The position numbers and the translations under genes are program-made. Below are positions 36,001-48,000 of a DNA stretch of 64,000 nucleotides, piece by piece (position 1 is the first letter of the stretch; each line of letters starts with the position of its first letter). Source of the stretch: Gordius sp. MW1 (Eukaryota > Nematomorpha > Gordioida > Gordea > Gordiidae); the NCBI GenBank assembly GCA_964036665.1, contig OZ038533.1:6904413-6968412 (forward strand), in the 5' to 3' direction. The notes beneath the pieces are model-generated. The model was given only the letters and a program-made list of their open reading frames with translations. It was not told where the DNA came from and did not search any database.

Positions 36001-39000
36001 GTCTATTTAGGACACATTTTAAATAATGGTAATATTTAACCAAAAATGACAAGATAGAAGCCATTAAAAATTTTAAATTGCCTGTAAATAAAAAGGAACT
36101 ATCGTCATTTATGGGTTTAATGAATTATTACAGTAAACTTATAAATAATTACACTGAATATGCTGGACCATTGTACGAATTGACAAAAAAAGACATCATA
36201 TTTAAATGGAGTAAAAGTGATATTAAAAAATTTAATTTTCTGAAAAATATCTTGCTTAAAAAACCCATTTTAAGACGTTTTGATCCTAATAAACAACATA
36301 TACTAAGGGTCGATGCATCCGATATTTGTATTGGAGGCGCATTATGTCAGGTCGAGGATGGAATGGAGCATCCAGTTTTGAATTTTTCGCGTTAATTAAA
36401 TAAAACAGAGGTGGGATATTCTGTTATAGAACGCGAGGCATTAGCGATGATTTACGGATTACAGCGATGTCGCGAATATTTAATTGGCAAATCGTTTACT
36501 GTAGTTACAGATCATAAGCCGCTTGTTGCTTTATTTAAAAAGGCGAACGCCGAATTATTAATGTCTCCTAGGTTAAAACGTTGGCTTGTAATGTTGGGAA
36601 ATTTTACATTAACCCTAAAATACGGCAAGGGAAAGGATAATCATTTGGCTGATGTACTATCGCGTTTGGGCGAGATACCATTGAGGCAGATGATTTACCT
36701 TTGTCTTGTGATATAATAGGAGGACATGTAATCAATGCTTTAAATATTTTAGATTTAAACGATATTGTTAATGAAAGTAATGTGGATCCTGAATTATGTA
36801 AAATAAAAGATATTTTGGCAGGCTTAGACGATAAAACTAATGTACCCACCCCTTTTAAACATGTTTTGAACGAATTATAGGAAGAAAACAATGTTCTTAA
36901 AAAGCATGAAAGGTTAGTGGTACCGATTAAGCTTCGTCAGGAAGTGCTAAAAATATTACATCAGGGACACTGTGGGATGGCTAAGAAGAAAGGCTTGGCC
37001 AGACAATACGTCTGGTGGCCGCAATTAACTAAGGATATCCAAAAATTCGTAAGGCAGTGTGAGCTTAGCTTGATGCACCGACGCCGCGTAGGAATAAAAA
37101 AATCTAGGTGGCCTCGTCCTAAATTTCCGTGGGAGCGTATACACATAGATTTTTTCGAATTAGATTAAAAACGGTACATCTTGATAGTAGATACGTTTTC
37201 CGGTTGGACGGAATTTAAAATTATATCAAATATATCTAGTAGAGTAACGATTACAATTTTAAAGGAATTGATAGGAAATTACGGGTTTCCAGAAATAATT
37301 GTTACGGATAATGGTAAAGCTTTTGTTAGTAATGAATTTAAACAATTTTGTTTAAAATATAAAATTAATCATATTTTAACTCCACCGTACCATCCAAGCT
37401 CTAATGGGCAGGTAGAAAGGTATGTAGGTATTGTTAAAAAATGGTTGAACATAGCTAAAGTAACGAAGGACGGAACGTGGTTATCTATGTCACCACGGTA
37501 TCCTAATCGTGCTCCGGTTAGCTATGAGTTTTTAAATCGTAAATTAAGGTACCCACCCGATTTTTTAAAGTTCATTGAGCACCAAACATCGCCCAGTATT
37601 AGTGTGCCAAGTTTAAGGAAAACCAAAAAGTTTGGTATCGAAACTATTTGGGTAAACCTAAATGGGTGTAGGTGTGATCATTCAGTTAGGAACAAAAGTC
37701 TATAAAGTTAAGGACTTAAATGAAGATAAATTTGAAATTAGGCACGTGGAACAATTAAAATTGTTTGATGCTATATAATTATTTTCAAAGTTTATTTCTA
37801 TATAGATGAGGATAAATGCAGCATGGTGCGACGTGGATTTGGAGGTGACATCTACGGCATCGAGGAACGAGAGGGTTCCGCTATATATTTTGATAAAAGT
37901 GGAGACGGACGGGAGGTCAAGACTATTAAACTTGACGCACTCTCTGGGTCCGCCAGGCCAGGTCGGGAGGGCATACACACAACGCCCAAGATCTCCAAGA
38001 CGACCAAGACAGGAGGGGGCTGCGGTGAGACGAAAAGGAAATACGAACGGGGAGCAACGACAAAACGTGTCTGGGAATCAACCCTTGCTCCGGCCTCCAA
38101 TTTTGAAAAGAAAGAAGTGTTGGGGGTGTAAGGCCAAACACCTGCCCCCAATGTGCTTCAAAGCAAAGACTGGTTCGGGAAAGACAACTCAACCAAAAGA
38201 TGTCGCAGGGCTGGAGTCCAGGGTGGCTATGAATAGCCTGACTTTGGACAGCCCGGTACCTTCAACTTCTCAATAAAAGGGAAAGGTGTGGTATACGTGT
38301 ATACCACGTTACCATATGTTAGTATACTACGTTTTAATGTACGCGGTATACTCTTTAAACTTAATTAGATTTATTTTAATAATATTAATGTAAAAGGATT
38401 CAAGAACGGTTCTGCGATCCTTATAATTAAAAAAAAGGAATTGGTCAAAGGAAGGCACTTTCGCGGGTTAACCTAGACGCGGAAGTGGCTAAGTTTCTTT
38501 GACGCTCTCTTTTTTTAATTACTTTTTTTATTTTTAAATCAGCCACATCTGGTTCTCATTTTCGCAGCCCCGTCTGAAGATTTCCCGTACATCGCTCATT
38601 CAATCCAGCCCACCACCCTGGGTAGATTCAACAGCTATAAAAGCAAAATCCCACATTTATAATTCAGTCCTTGTAAATTATTGTAAATTAGTCCTTGTAA
38701 ACCATGTGCCTTCTTTATTACTTGGGCAAGCTCTAACCATTTCTTAACAATTGCTACATACCTTTCAACCTGTCCATTAGAACTAGGGTGATATGATAGT
38801 GTAAATAGGTGAGTTATCTTCCAACTATTACAAAAAATTTTAAAATCTGCACTCGTAAAAGCTTTCCCATTGTCAGTTACTATAAACCTAGGGAAACCAT
38901 ATGCGCCTATTAAATCTTTTAAAAATATTACGGTAACCCTCGTAGATATATTATGCACTATTTTACAATTCAGTCCAACCTGAATATGCATCTACGACCA

Positions 39001-42000
39001 AAATATACCTCTTTTTGTTAAATTCAAAAAAATCAAATGAATTCTAAACCAGGGACTATTCGGACGAGACCAACGAGCCCTTTTATCCCTACGAGGCATG
39101 GCTGCATTTAATTTACACATCGCACATTGCCTCACATAATTATCAACGTCCCTAGTGATCTTGGGCCACCAGACATATTGTCTAGCGAGCTCCTTCATCT
39201 TAACCATACCAGCATGTCCTTCATGCAAAATTTCTAAAACATTACTACGCAATTCGACTGGAATTACCAACTTATCATTGCGTTTGACCAAATTATCTTC
39301 AATGCATAACTCCTTTATTACATGTTTAAAATCAAAAGGAACATCAGAATATCTTTAACCCCTACAATAATTTGTTTAATAGCTGTTAATTCAACACTAT
39401 TATCTGTACCTTTAACACTATCATTAAGATCAATAGCCTTTAACACCTTAACAGCAACATTATCTATAACCGCAAATCTATCAGTTATAGTATCTGCACT
39501 CATCCTCGATAAAACATCGGCTAAGTGATTACTTTTACCCTCTCGATACTTTAAAGCTAATGAAAAATTACCGAGAGTCAATAACCATCTCTGGAGTCGA
39601 GGGGACATTAAAAATTCGGTATTAATCTTATTGAATAAAGCTACCAACGGTTTATGACCGGTATATAATGTAAAAGCTTTACCAATTAAATATTCCCGAC
39701 AACGTTTTAAACCATCAACCATCGCAATAGCCTCTTTCTCTATGACGGAATAATTTAACTCAGCCTTAGTAAGCTTACGCGAAAAATATATAACGGGATG
39801 CTCTATTCCATCCTCAATCTGGCATAAAGGGCCATCAATACCAATATTAGAAGCATCAACCTTTAAAACATGCTCTTTATCAGTATTAAAGCACTTAAGA
39901 ATTGGACCCGTTAATAAAACATTCTTGAAAAAGGTAAAACACGATCCTAATTATTATTATCCCATTTAAACACTGTGTATTCTCTAGTTAATTCATACAA
40001 AGGACCAAAATAATTTGTATAATCTTCAATAAATTTACTATAATAATTCATTAAACCTAAGAAAGATGCAAGTTCCTTTTTATTTAATGGTGCTTTAATA
40101 TCTTTAATATCCTGCACCTTCTTAAAATTAGGTTTAACATGACCCGCCACTATTACATGACCCAGGTAAATAACCTGGTCGGTACCTAAAGTACATTTAC
40201 TAGCGGATACCCGTAACCCTTTAATTTTAATTAAATTTAATACTCTTTCTAGACGTGAAACATGCTCGTTTTTTTTGTATATATTTTTTCTTTGTATATA
40301 TTTTTTTTTTTTTTTTTTGTATATATTTTTTTTTTTGTATATATTTTTTTTTTTTTTTATAATATAATGAATGAGAGATACGTAGGAAAGATTTAGATAA
40401 ATGAATGAGAGACAAATAGGAAACAGTTAGGTAGAATAGAGTAAGCTAGCGGTAGAGTAAAATTAAAAATGATAGATAGATAGGAGATCATATAGTATGA
40501 AACATAAATAATTTCCCCCCAACACTTTCTTTTTATGAAAGTGAAAAAATATGTAACCCTTATCATAAGTAACACAATGCCTGCCATCTTCCGGACAGTC
40601 ACCCTTCTTCTTACTCGCCCCTTTCCATCCCGCTATCCTACCATATACCGCTAATGTTTTGTTTGCAATAACTTTTATTGATCCCACAACTGTCTTTCTG
40701 CCGACCCCCTTTTCCCATTTACAGGGTACACGCCATACTACAGTTACTCCGGGACCCTGACCTTCCCTAATATTGACTGGATTGTTGTTTCCCTTACTTT
40801 TTCCCCTTTTATTGCTCAGTGGCAAGCAACATATAGACATCCCTCTCCTCCCAAGGGTTAACACTCTAGCGACCATTTCCCACCCCTGTCGCTTATTAAG
40901 CATAAAACAATTCTTTTTCCTATATTTCCTAACTGCCCTCCCTACTGCACTTATGTATTTCACAAAATAAGAAAAACATATGCAACAGCACCTGCCTATG
41001 CTATTAATAGTCCAATATATGACTAAAATCACCGCATTATACAGAACACCAATTAAATAAACACTTAACCACAACACGTTAAGACTCAAAATTTTAAGGG
41101 AACTAAGTAGATACGCCCCTAATTTATATGAATTTCTCCCAATCCTACCATATAAACGTAACTCCTGCTGCATACAATATATATATGTATCTATGACAAA
41201 TTTAAACACTTTAAATATAACTACGAATATCACATGCAATAAAATTTTACTATACCAAAAGAGACAACGAGTAATAAGTTTACAAAATCCTATGACCCGT
41301 CTTACCCCATATCGGAGTACATCTATGACAAATTTAAACACTTTAAATATAATTAAGAATATCGCAAGCAAAAAAAATTTAATATATCGAATAAACGAGA
41401 GAAAAATATCTTTACAATATACGGTGCTCCGTCTAACCCCATAACGGAGTACACCCTGGCTCCTTAAAAGTCACGCTTGTGCACGCCTAGGGCATTCCCT
41501 CGCCCTATGCCCCTCCCCTCGACATAAGAAACATACCCACTCTTGATTATTTCCCGCACATGATCGTGTTTCATGCCCCATTCTCCACATTTGTAGCATT
41601 TAGGAATCCCATTCATAATGCCAATCATTCACAATGCCAATGACTGTATTATTTTTAAGTAATAGCTCATTATACAGTTAATTCTATTATAATGATTATA
41701 TTATATCCATGTGTACTAATTGTACTTATAATATTCCCTAACCCTAGCCCTAACACTAACCCTAACCCTACCCCTTAATTTTGATTGGTTAAGCCATTGG
41801 CGGTCTAAAGCATTGGCATTATGGACGATTGGCATTGTGAACAGAAGCGGCATTTAGCTACCCAATTCCTATTCCTCTTATCTCCACGGCACGCCTCACA
41901 TCGTTTACAACATGCAATTATGCAATTCAAAATTACGTTAACAGTAAACCCTATACAAAAACAACTAATATATACATAGTACTCCGCTACATACCCATGC

Positions 42001-45000
42001 TTAATATACATTGTACAAGAGAAACTTAATTACAACCTTTAATACCAATCGACACAACTTCTTCTTAATTATCGCCCAATTTAATAAAATAAGTACAACT
42101 ATGAGAACATAAACATAAATCTTCAGCATCAACTTACTTAGTTGTAACTTGTATCCTAGAATAAGTTACAAATTCCGTCCTAATTTTGTGCCGGTTTAGT
42201 AATCTCCGAATAATTCACCTTGTCCCGGTTTATTAGTCCCAGAATAATCCCCTTCCTATCGTAGAATCAATCTCGCCTTTCAAATTTTAACGGGGGCTGG
42301 GGGGGGGTTCAATTAACGTTGGGCGCCAATATTATGTATCCAATTTACTACACGTTGACTATTCACTTTTGGGTACGATCTTTATTATATATCAACTCAA
42401 ATTCTTATACAGACGATAATAGTAATCAGAATAATACCAAAAATAATATGCCCACCGATTTACAACATGTTTTTACGAGGGGAATTAATTAATCATTGAA
42501 TGATGTTCGATGATGTGTGTTCTTTGTCTCTGATAATAATTCAATGATGTTCCATGATGTGTGTTCTTTGTCTCTGAATAATTCCCCTCTTCACTGAGCC
42601 CTTGCGCCAGTTGTTATTCTCTGCGCCAGTTGTTACTCTCCCTTGCGCCCCTTACGTTATTCTTCTTAGACCTCTTTGTCTCCAGCCTACTATCGTCTAG
42701 CATCTGGTAAATTCCCCTTGCATCTGACCGCTATCCCACCCCTCTCTCCCACACCACAGATATTTAAAACGTATATGACAGACGACATATACGACAGTCA
42801 TCAGTAGAACCCGTAATTAAGATATCATCCAAATAAAAAATACACCATCTATATTATTAAATATGGATGCCATCGCCCTCTGAAAGATAGGTGCGGATAC
42901 ACTTAAACCGAGAGGTGACCTTTTAAAAGCAAATAAACCCCTGTCCGTGTTTATGGTCAATAACCTAGAGGACCTATCGTCCATGCAAAGCTGTAAATAT
43001 GCATTTGCTAGATCTAATTTTGAATAATACTTACAACCCTTTCAATTAGCTAAAACCATCTCTAGCCTGAATAATATTTAACATCGATAACCCATTTATT
43101 AATAGTAACCCGATAATCAGCACAGACCCTAATCGTACCATAACTCTTTTTAACCGGAACTAAAGGAGTGGCCCATTCCGCATATTCTATCCGTTCTATT
43201 ACGTTTAAGCCAATTATCTAAAATCTGGTGCACTTTATCTTTCCACATTAATGGAATGCGTCTTCTACATTAATGGAATGCGTCTAGCAGGACAAAAACG
43301 AGGTGTTGCATTAGAATTAACCCTTACAGAAAACATAATATCACTTAAACAACCTAATTCCTCCCGAAAAACTTCGTCATATATACACAGTTATTTACAT
43401 AACAAGGAGATCATGGGTGAGGTAATAAGATTAGGCGTAAATCAAGATGGCGAACAAAAAATAATAATAAACAGCGAAAATAACAATAAACTAACAAATA
43501 GCGAAAATAACAATCATCGTGATTCCAACTATTAATAAATGCGTGGCCTTGAACAGCCAAACGAGATCCATAAAATCCAAGGGTAATTTTAATTTTACAA
43601 ATCAAAAAGGGCAAATCATTACCAGGGTAATAAAAATTACTAAAAATAAAAATTGGCCTAATGCCACAATTCCAGTTAAAGAAATAGATATAAAAGATTT
43701 TAAGCATTAGCGGGCGTATTGTGAATTTTACTAGGTCAGGTAAGATGTCCCTTATACAATTCTGACAAGAATTTATATGAAAAGCAACACATTAAATAAT
43801 TGTTCATGTCAATGGCAGAATTATTAAATTAACGACCCAGCAAAATCAGTGGCGTAGCTAGCCTTTTTGCCTTGGGAGGGGGGGGGCTGATCTGGTCAAA
43901 CCATGGGCGTATGTAGGGGGAACAAAAAAAAAATTTTACTAAAAAACCCTTAAAAATTAAAAAATATTTATGTTTTGCCCCCCCCCAATTGAAATTAAAA
44001 CATTTTCGCCCCCCCCCCTAATCCAAAACCCGGATCCGTCTATGGGTCAAACGCAATTGAAATTTTTTTCCTCATAAACGTCGGACAAACTTAAAATTCC
44101 GCTACTACTTTGTGTATTTTTTCTATTACATCACATTGGTATATCTCAGACCCTCATGTTTATAGAACATAAAATAAATAAAATTTATTCATAAATAAAA
44201 CAAAGTAATGTAGTTAAAACAATATAGAAAATTTCACATGGTATAATAAGTTTTTTGTATAAATGAATTGTAAGGGCACAGATTGGAACGGGGATATTGA
44301 AAAGAAATCTTTGACATTTTAAAAAATAATACAAATAGTAAAAAAACTGTACAACAAAGGTTTTAGAAAAATATTTTATTGCCACAACCCCAAAAAATCT
44401 TGGCCACATATATAACAAATTTTAGTTTCACATATAAACAATGAGAACATTTAGAAACCTTTTTTAAGGTTGGATCCTCAAAAGGCGTAATTATAACACA
44501 AAATATTAATTATGAAATTAAAATTCGTTCGAGAATGAGTATTTAGAAGTTATTGCCCCTGATGAAATTAGAGATATATTTACCCCCCCCCCTTTACACC
44601 ACCTAAAAATTTAAATGAACTAATAAATTTAACGGCTAAATGAACCTTAAAAATATTCTGCCAAAATTAAATGAATGAAATTTTTTTAATAATTTTAGAT
44701 GAAATTAGAGTTGTGAGATGCACAGAACAACTCAGCGTTTGTGTACATTTTGTTGAATCCAATGACACACCAAAAGGAATTTTTTTAGAATTTTTATCCC
44801 TTAAGAGTTTTGATGCGTTAACAATTGTCTATAAAATTCAGGAATTTGTTATTAGTATTAATTTATCAAACTTGTGGGGATCTCAACGGGCCGCCCGAAG
44901 CCCAACCCGGTCCGAGCCCGCCCCGAATTGAACTAAAGCAAATTAATCTGTTATAAAATAGGATTAAACTCAACTAGATATTAAACTTATCTTCCCACAG

Positions 45001-48000
45001 CGTATTCCAAATTCCGCTTTTTCCCCTTGTCTGTTATAATCATAAACTAAATAGACTGCTCGCTCACTCCCTTTTAAAAAGTGTTCCAAATTTTGGCTTC
45101 CATTTTGATAAGTGAATTGAATGGTTAGGTTTATGCTTATAATGGTTTCGGCTATGCCCTATATATTTATTTTGATATAAAAATGTAAATTATTTTAAGT
45201 TTTATCAACATGAGCTTTTGAAAATTAAAATATTGGTATAAAAATTAATAATTATTTATAAATAAAATTAACTTTTATAGGGCCATCTACATTTGAACTT
45301 ATTTTCTAACATGAATTTTGGCCAATTCATATGGTTTGATGAATTTTTAAAATAGCTATAATGATTAAAATGGGTTGTTTTGTGTTATAAGATCAATAAT
45401 TATTGACCAATACAATCCATCGCTATACAAACTTTACGTCACTTATCAAAATGGCGGTCGTTTTCGCAACACTTTTGATGTGTGAATATATATGAGATGA
45501 GCAGTCTATTAGTCTATGATTAAAATATAGCCGACCTGAATTGCAAATCTTATTCTAGTATTTAAATAGCAGCTGTTACAACTTTAGAAATAAGATAAGT
45601 AAATATTTCAAAAAAAATTTTAATTGGAACGGTTACAAATATATTTTATATTAAATTTTTAGCCTTAAATGATTAGCTGAATAAATTGAACGAGTGAAAG
45701 ATTTTTTATTTCAACTTATCCTAGATGTAAATTACGAGTAATAACAATATTTAGATAGTAAAATAATTTTCAAAAATAAAATGTTTCAAAAAAATTTATT
45801 TTAAAAATCGGGTCGGGCTCGGGTCGAGCCAAAAATAAAAAAATCTTTCGGGCACGGGCAAAATAAAAATTGAGAAGTCGGGCTGGGGCCGGGCTAGGGC
45901 AGAAGAAATTTCATTTTGCAGGGCTCTAGATATCACTAATAAAGGGGAAAAAATGGTGCCAAACTATTTTTTAGAAAATCATTGGCTTTATAAAAACCCT
46001 TGGATCCTAATTGTGTTGGAATTAACAATCTTCATAGTGGTTTTGTGATATAATTTAATTTTGATGCTTTCTGAAACCTCAATTTTAAATAAATAAATAG
46101 CGGAGGTGACATTGCATGTAAGACGACAACCTTTTGGAAGGCGATATGAGCTTTTATAAATAGATATAAAAAAAGAAGTTAAAATATGACTTACTAAAAG
46201 TCTTTGGATTTTAGTTGAATATTTTTAACAAGTAAATCAATTACGCTAACACGAGGGTAAAAAATTAGGGTAGGCCTGTCTCATTCCAAAGGATTAGCTA
46301 TTATAGTGCCTTTTTTAAAAAGTAATGAGTTGTTTGGGGGGGGGGGGAGAAGGATCCTTTTTATATTGGTAGCGCTTAATTTAAGTAGCATGATAAACTA
46401 GTTTTTAGTTTTTGTTCCACTTTTAAAAATCGTATATAGCCCTCAACGAGTCCCATGAACATTTCTCAATTATAACTAACCCAATACTTAATATATAAAT
46501 GTATCCAATTTCATTTCTCTTCTGTTTTTTTATTTTTTACGTTCTACCACATAATGGGCTTAACCAGGAGTAGGCAACCATCCCGTAGCCGTAAATTATG
46601 GACAATTTTTTTTATAAAAATTAGTATTTTGCTCATATCTCCCTAACTTATTTATTATCAAGCTTTCAGTTTCACCTTCACTAAAATCTCTGGGTACACC
46701 CAATAGACTGCTCATCAAGGCACAAAATGTTTACCCTTTTTCTAGTATCCTTACGAAACGAGGTCACGAATGGAAGGTAATAAATTTCGGGAAGAACATA
46801 AAACCCGTCAAGAAGTGGGATATACACTGGCAGAATTACCTCGAGCAACGAGGCCCGAGACATAAAAGGAACGTGTCCTTGGGAGCGTTGACTGGAATAG
46901 TAAAACAGAGACTTAAAAGGAACGTACCCTTGAGAACAGCGGGGCAATAAAATAAGATCCCAAAAAGTTTGGAACGAAAAGGGGCCAAGGAAGCCAGAAA
47001 ACCTGGAAAGCAATGGGTAATAAATTAAGGATTGGAACGAAGAAGGAGGTCAAAGGATGGGAAAAAGTTAACGACCCCAAGAAATCAAACCTATATAAAC
47101 CCCACGGAAGTGGATACAAAATATAATCTAGATTTTCCCCGTGTAGAACCAATTTCCCCCCCCCCCCCCTGTTAATCGCTAGAAATCATATTCCCGCGTT
47201 ATTATTGTGGTATTTCGCGTATTTCAATTATATACCTTCTTCGGGATTGTATTCATTTGGAGTGAATGTTGGAGTGATTATATAATAAACAAATTTAATC
47301 GAATCAAGTAGTCTGAAGATATTTGAATAAGGGATTAAATAGGCAAAGGATAATAAAGGATAAACCCCCCATCAGCCCACAGCACGCCTCTCGTTAAATT
47401 TTAGAGGACATAACAATTTCCCCGTCCGCCCCCATTCCCCTTCCCGTTACATCGAGGACTTAAAACTTTTTTCCACCATTTTAATGATAACATGGTAAAG
47501 CTAAAGTAGTTATTAAATAGATATTAGTAATTTTTGTAAATTCATAAAAAGGTAAATAAAAAAATATTGAATTAAGTAGATATCAAAAACAGCATTCTAA
47601 AATAAATATCATTTACACAATACATAAAAATTAAAAATGTAAAAACTGTGATGAAAGTTTGTTTAATATAATATAGAGTCATCTATATTTTGTATAATAT
47701 TAATTTATTGAAGTTCCGTTCAATTTATAAACTAGTGAGGAAGGTAAATTGACTGTTATAGCGTAAAATGCATGGTTGAAATACCAATTGTTGTCTTCCA
47801 GGCGCGTAGCCAAGGGGGCAGAAAGCGGGAATTTTCTACCTCCTTGACCAAAATTTGAATTTTTTTTGAAGGTCCATGTCCTTTTTTAAGGTTTAAAATC
47901 GATAGTAAATGCTCTGATTAATGAAGAGAAGAGATTTTTCCAAAGCTGGTTATATTGCCCTTGAAGTTTCGCATATCTTGTACGCGAAGTTTACTTTTGT

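Larger units (their letters stand above)
33050..38699 (+). mobile_element. Ty3/gypsy LTR retrotransposon with both LTRs, 3' LTR truncated
   Basis: The LTRs start with the same TGTGGTATACGTGTA word at 33050 and 38287. Between them are, in order, a primer-binding-type site, a gag zinc knuckle, protease, RT, RNase H, integrase, an extra ORF and a polypurine tract. Many stops and frameshifts show it is inactive. The left LTR is about 702 bp, while the right breaks off after about 413 bp at 38699 where minus-strand pol of another element begins. Inserted in a pol fragment of a related element inside QDPR intron 2. Confidence 0.87.
40263..42789 (-). mobile_element. Unclassified 2.5 kb insertion in the minus-strand gypsy pol
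   Basis: Interrupts the RT just after the catalytic box: the minus strand reads GSTD up to 42790 and resumes EH..SRLE at 40262, where intact relatives read [12 protein letters not shown]. In minus-strand order it contains an LTR-like region with aataaag (about 42335-42789) and a TGGCGCCCAACGTTAATT primer-site-like word at 42311-42328. A short Cys-rich ORF, CCCTAA repeats, two zinc knuckles, a long hydrophobic ORF and a T/A microsatellite follow. I see no RT of its own and no matching second LTR. It may be a truncated LTR element (gag end only) or a composite. Class uncertain. Confidence 0.6.

Noticed and set aside
37823-38192. Additional overlapping ORFs in other frames beside the 37806-38276 ORF
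   Set aside because: GC-rich segment opens several frames at once; only one was kept and with low confidence.
43251-43710. Plus-strand ORFs of 63-94 residues
   Set aside because: Lie antisense to the probable decayed gag/protease region of the minus-strand gypsy element and show no motif.
46681-47152. Minus-strand ORFs of 110 and 79 residues
   Set aside because: No domain or repeat of family type, and the region has LTR-like signals on the plus strand.
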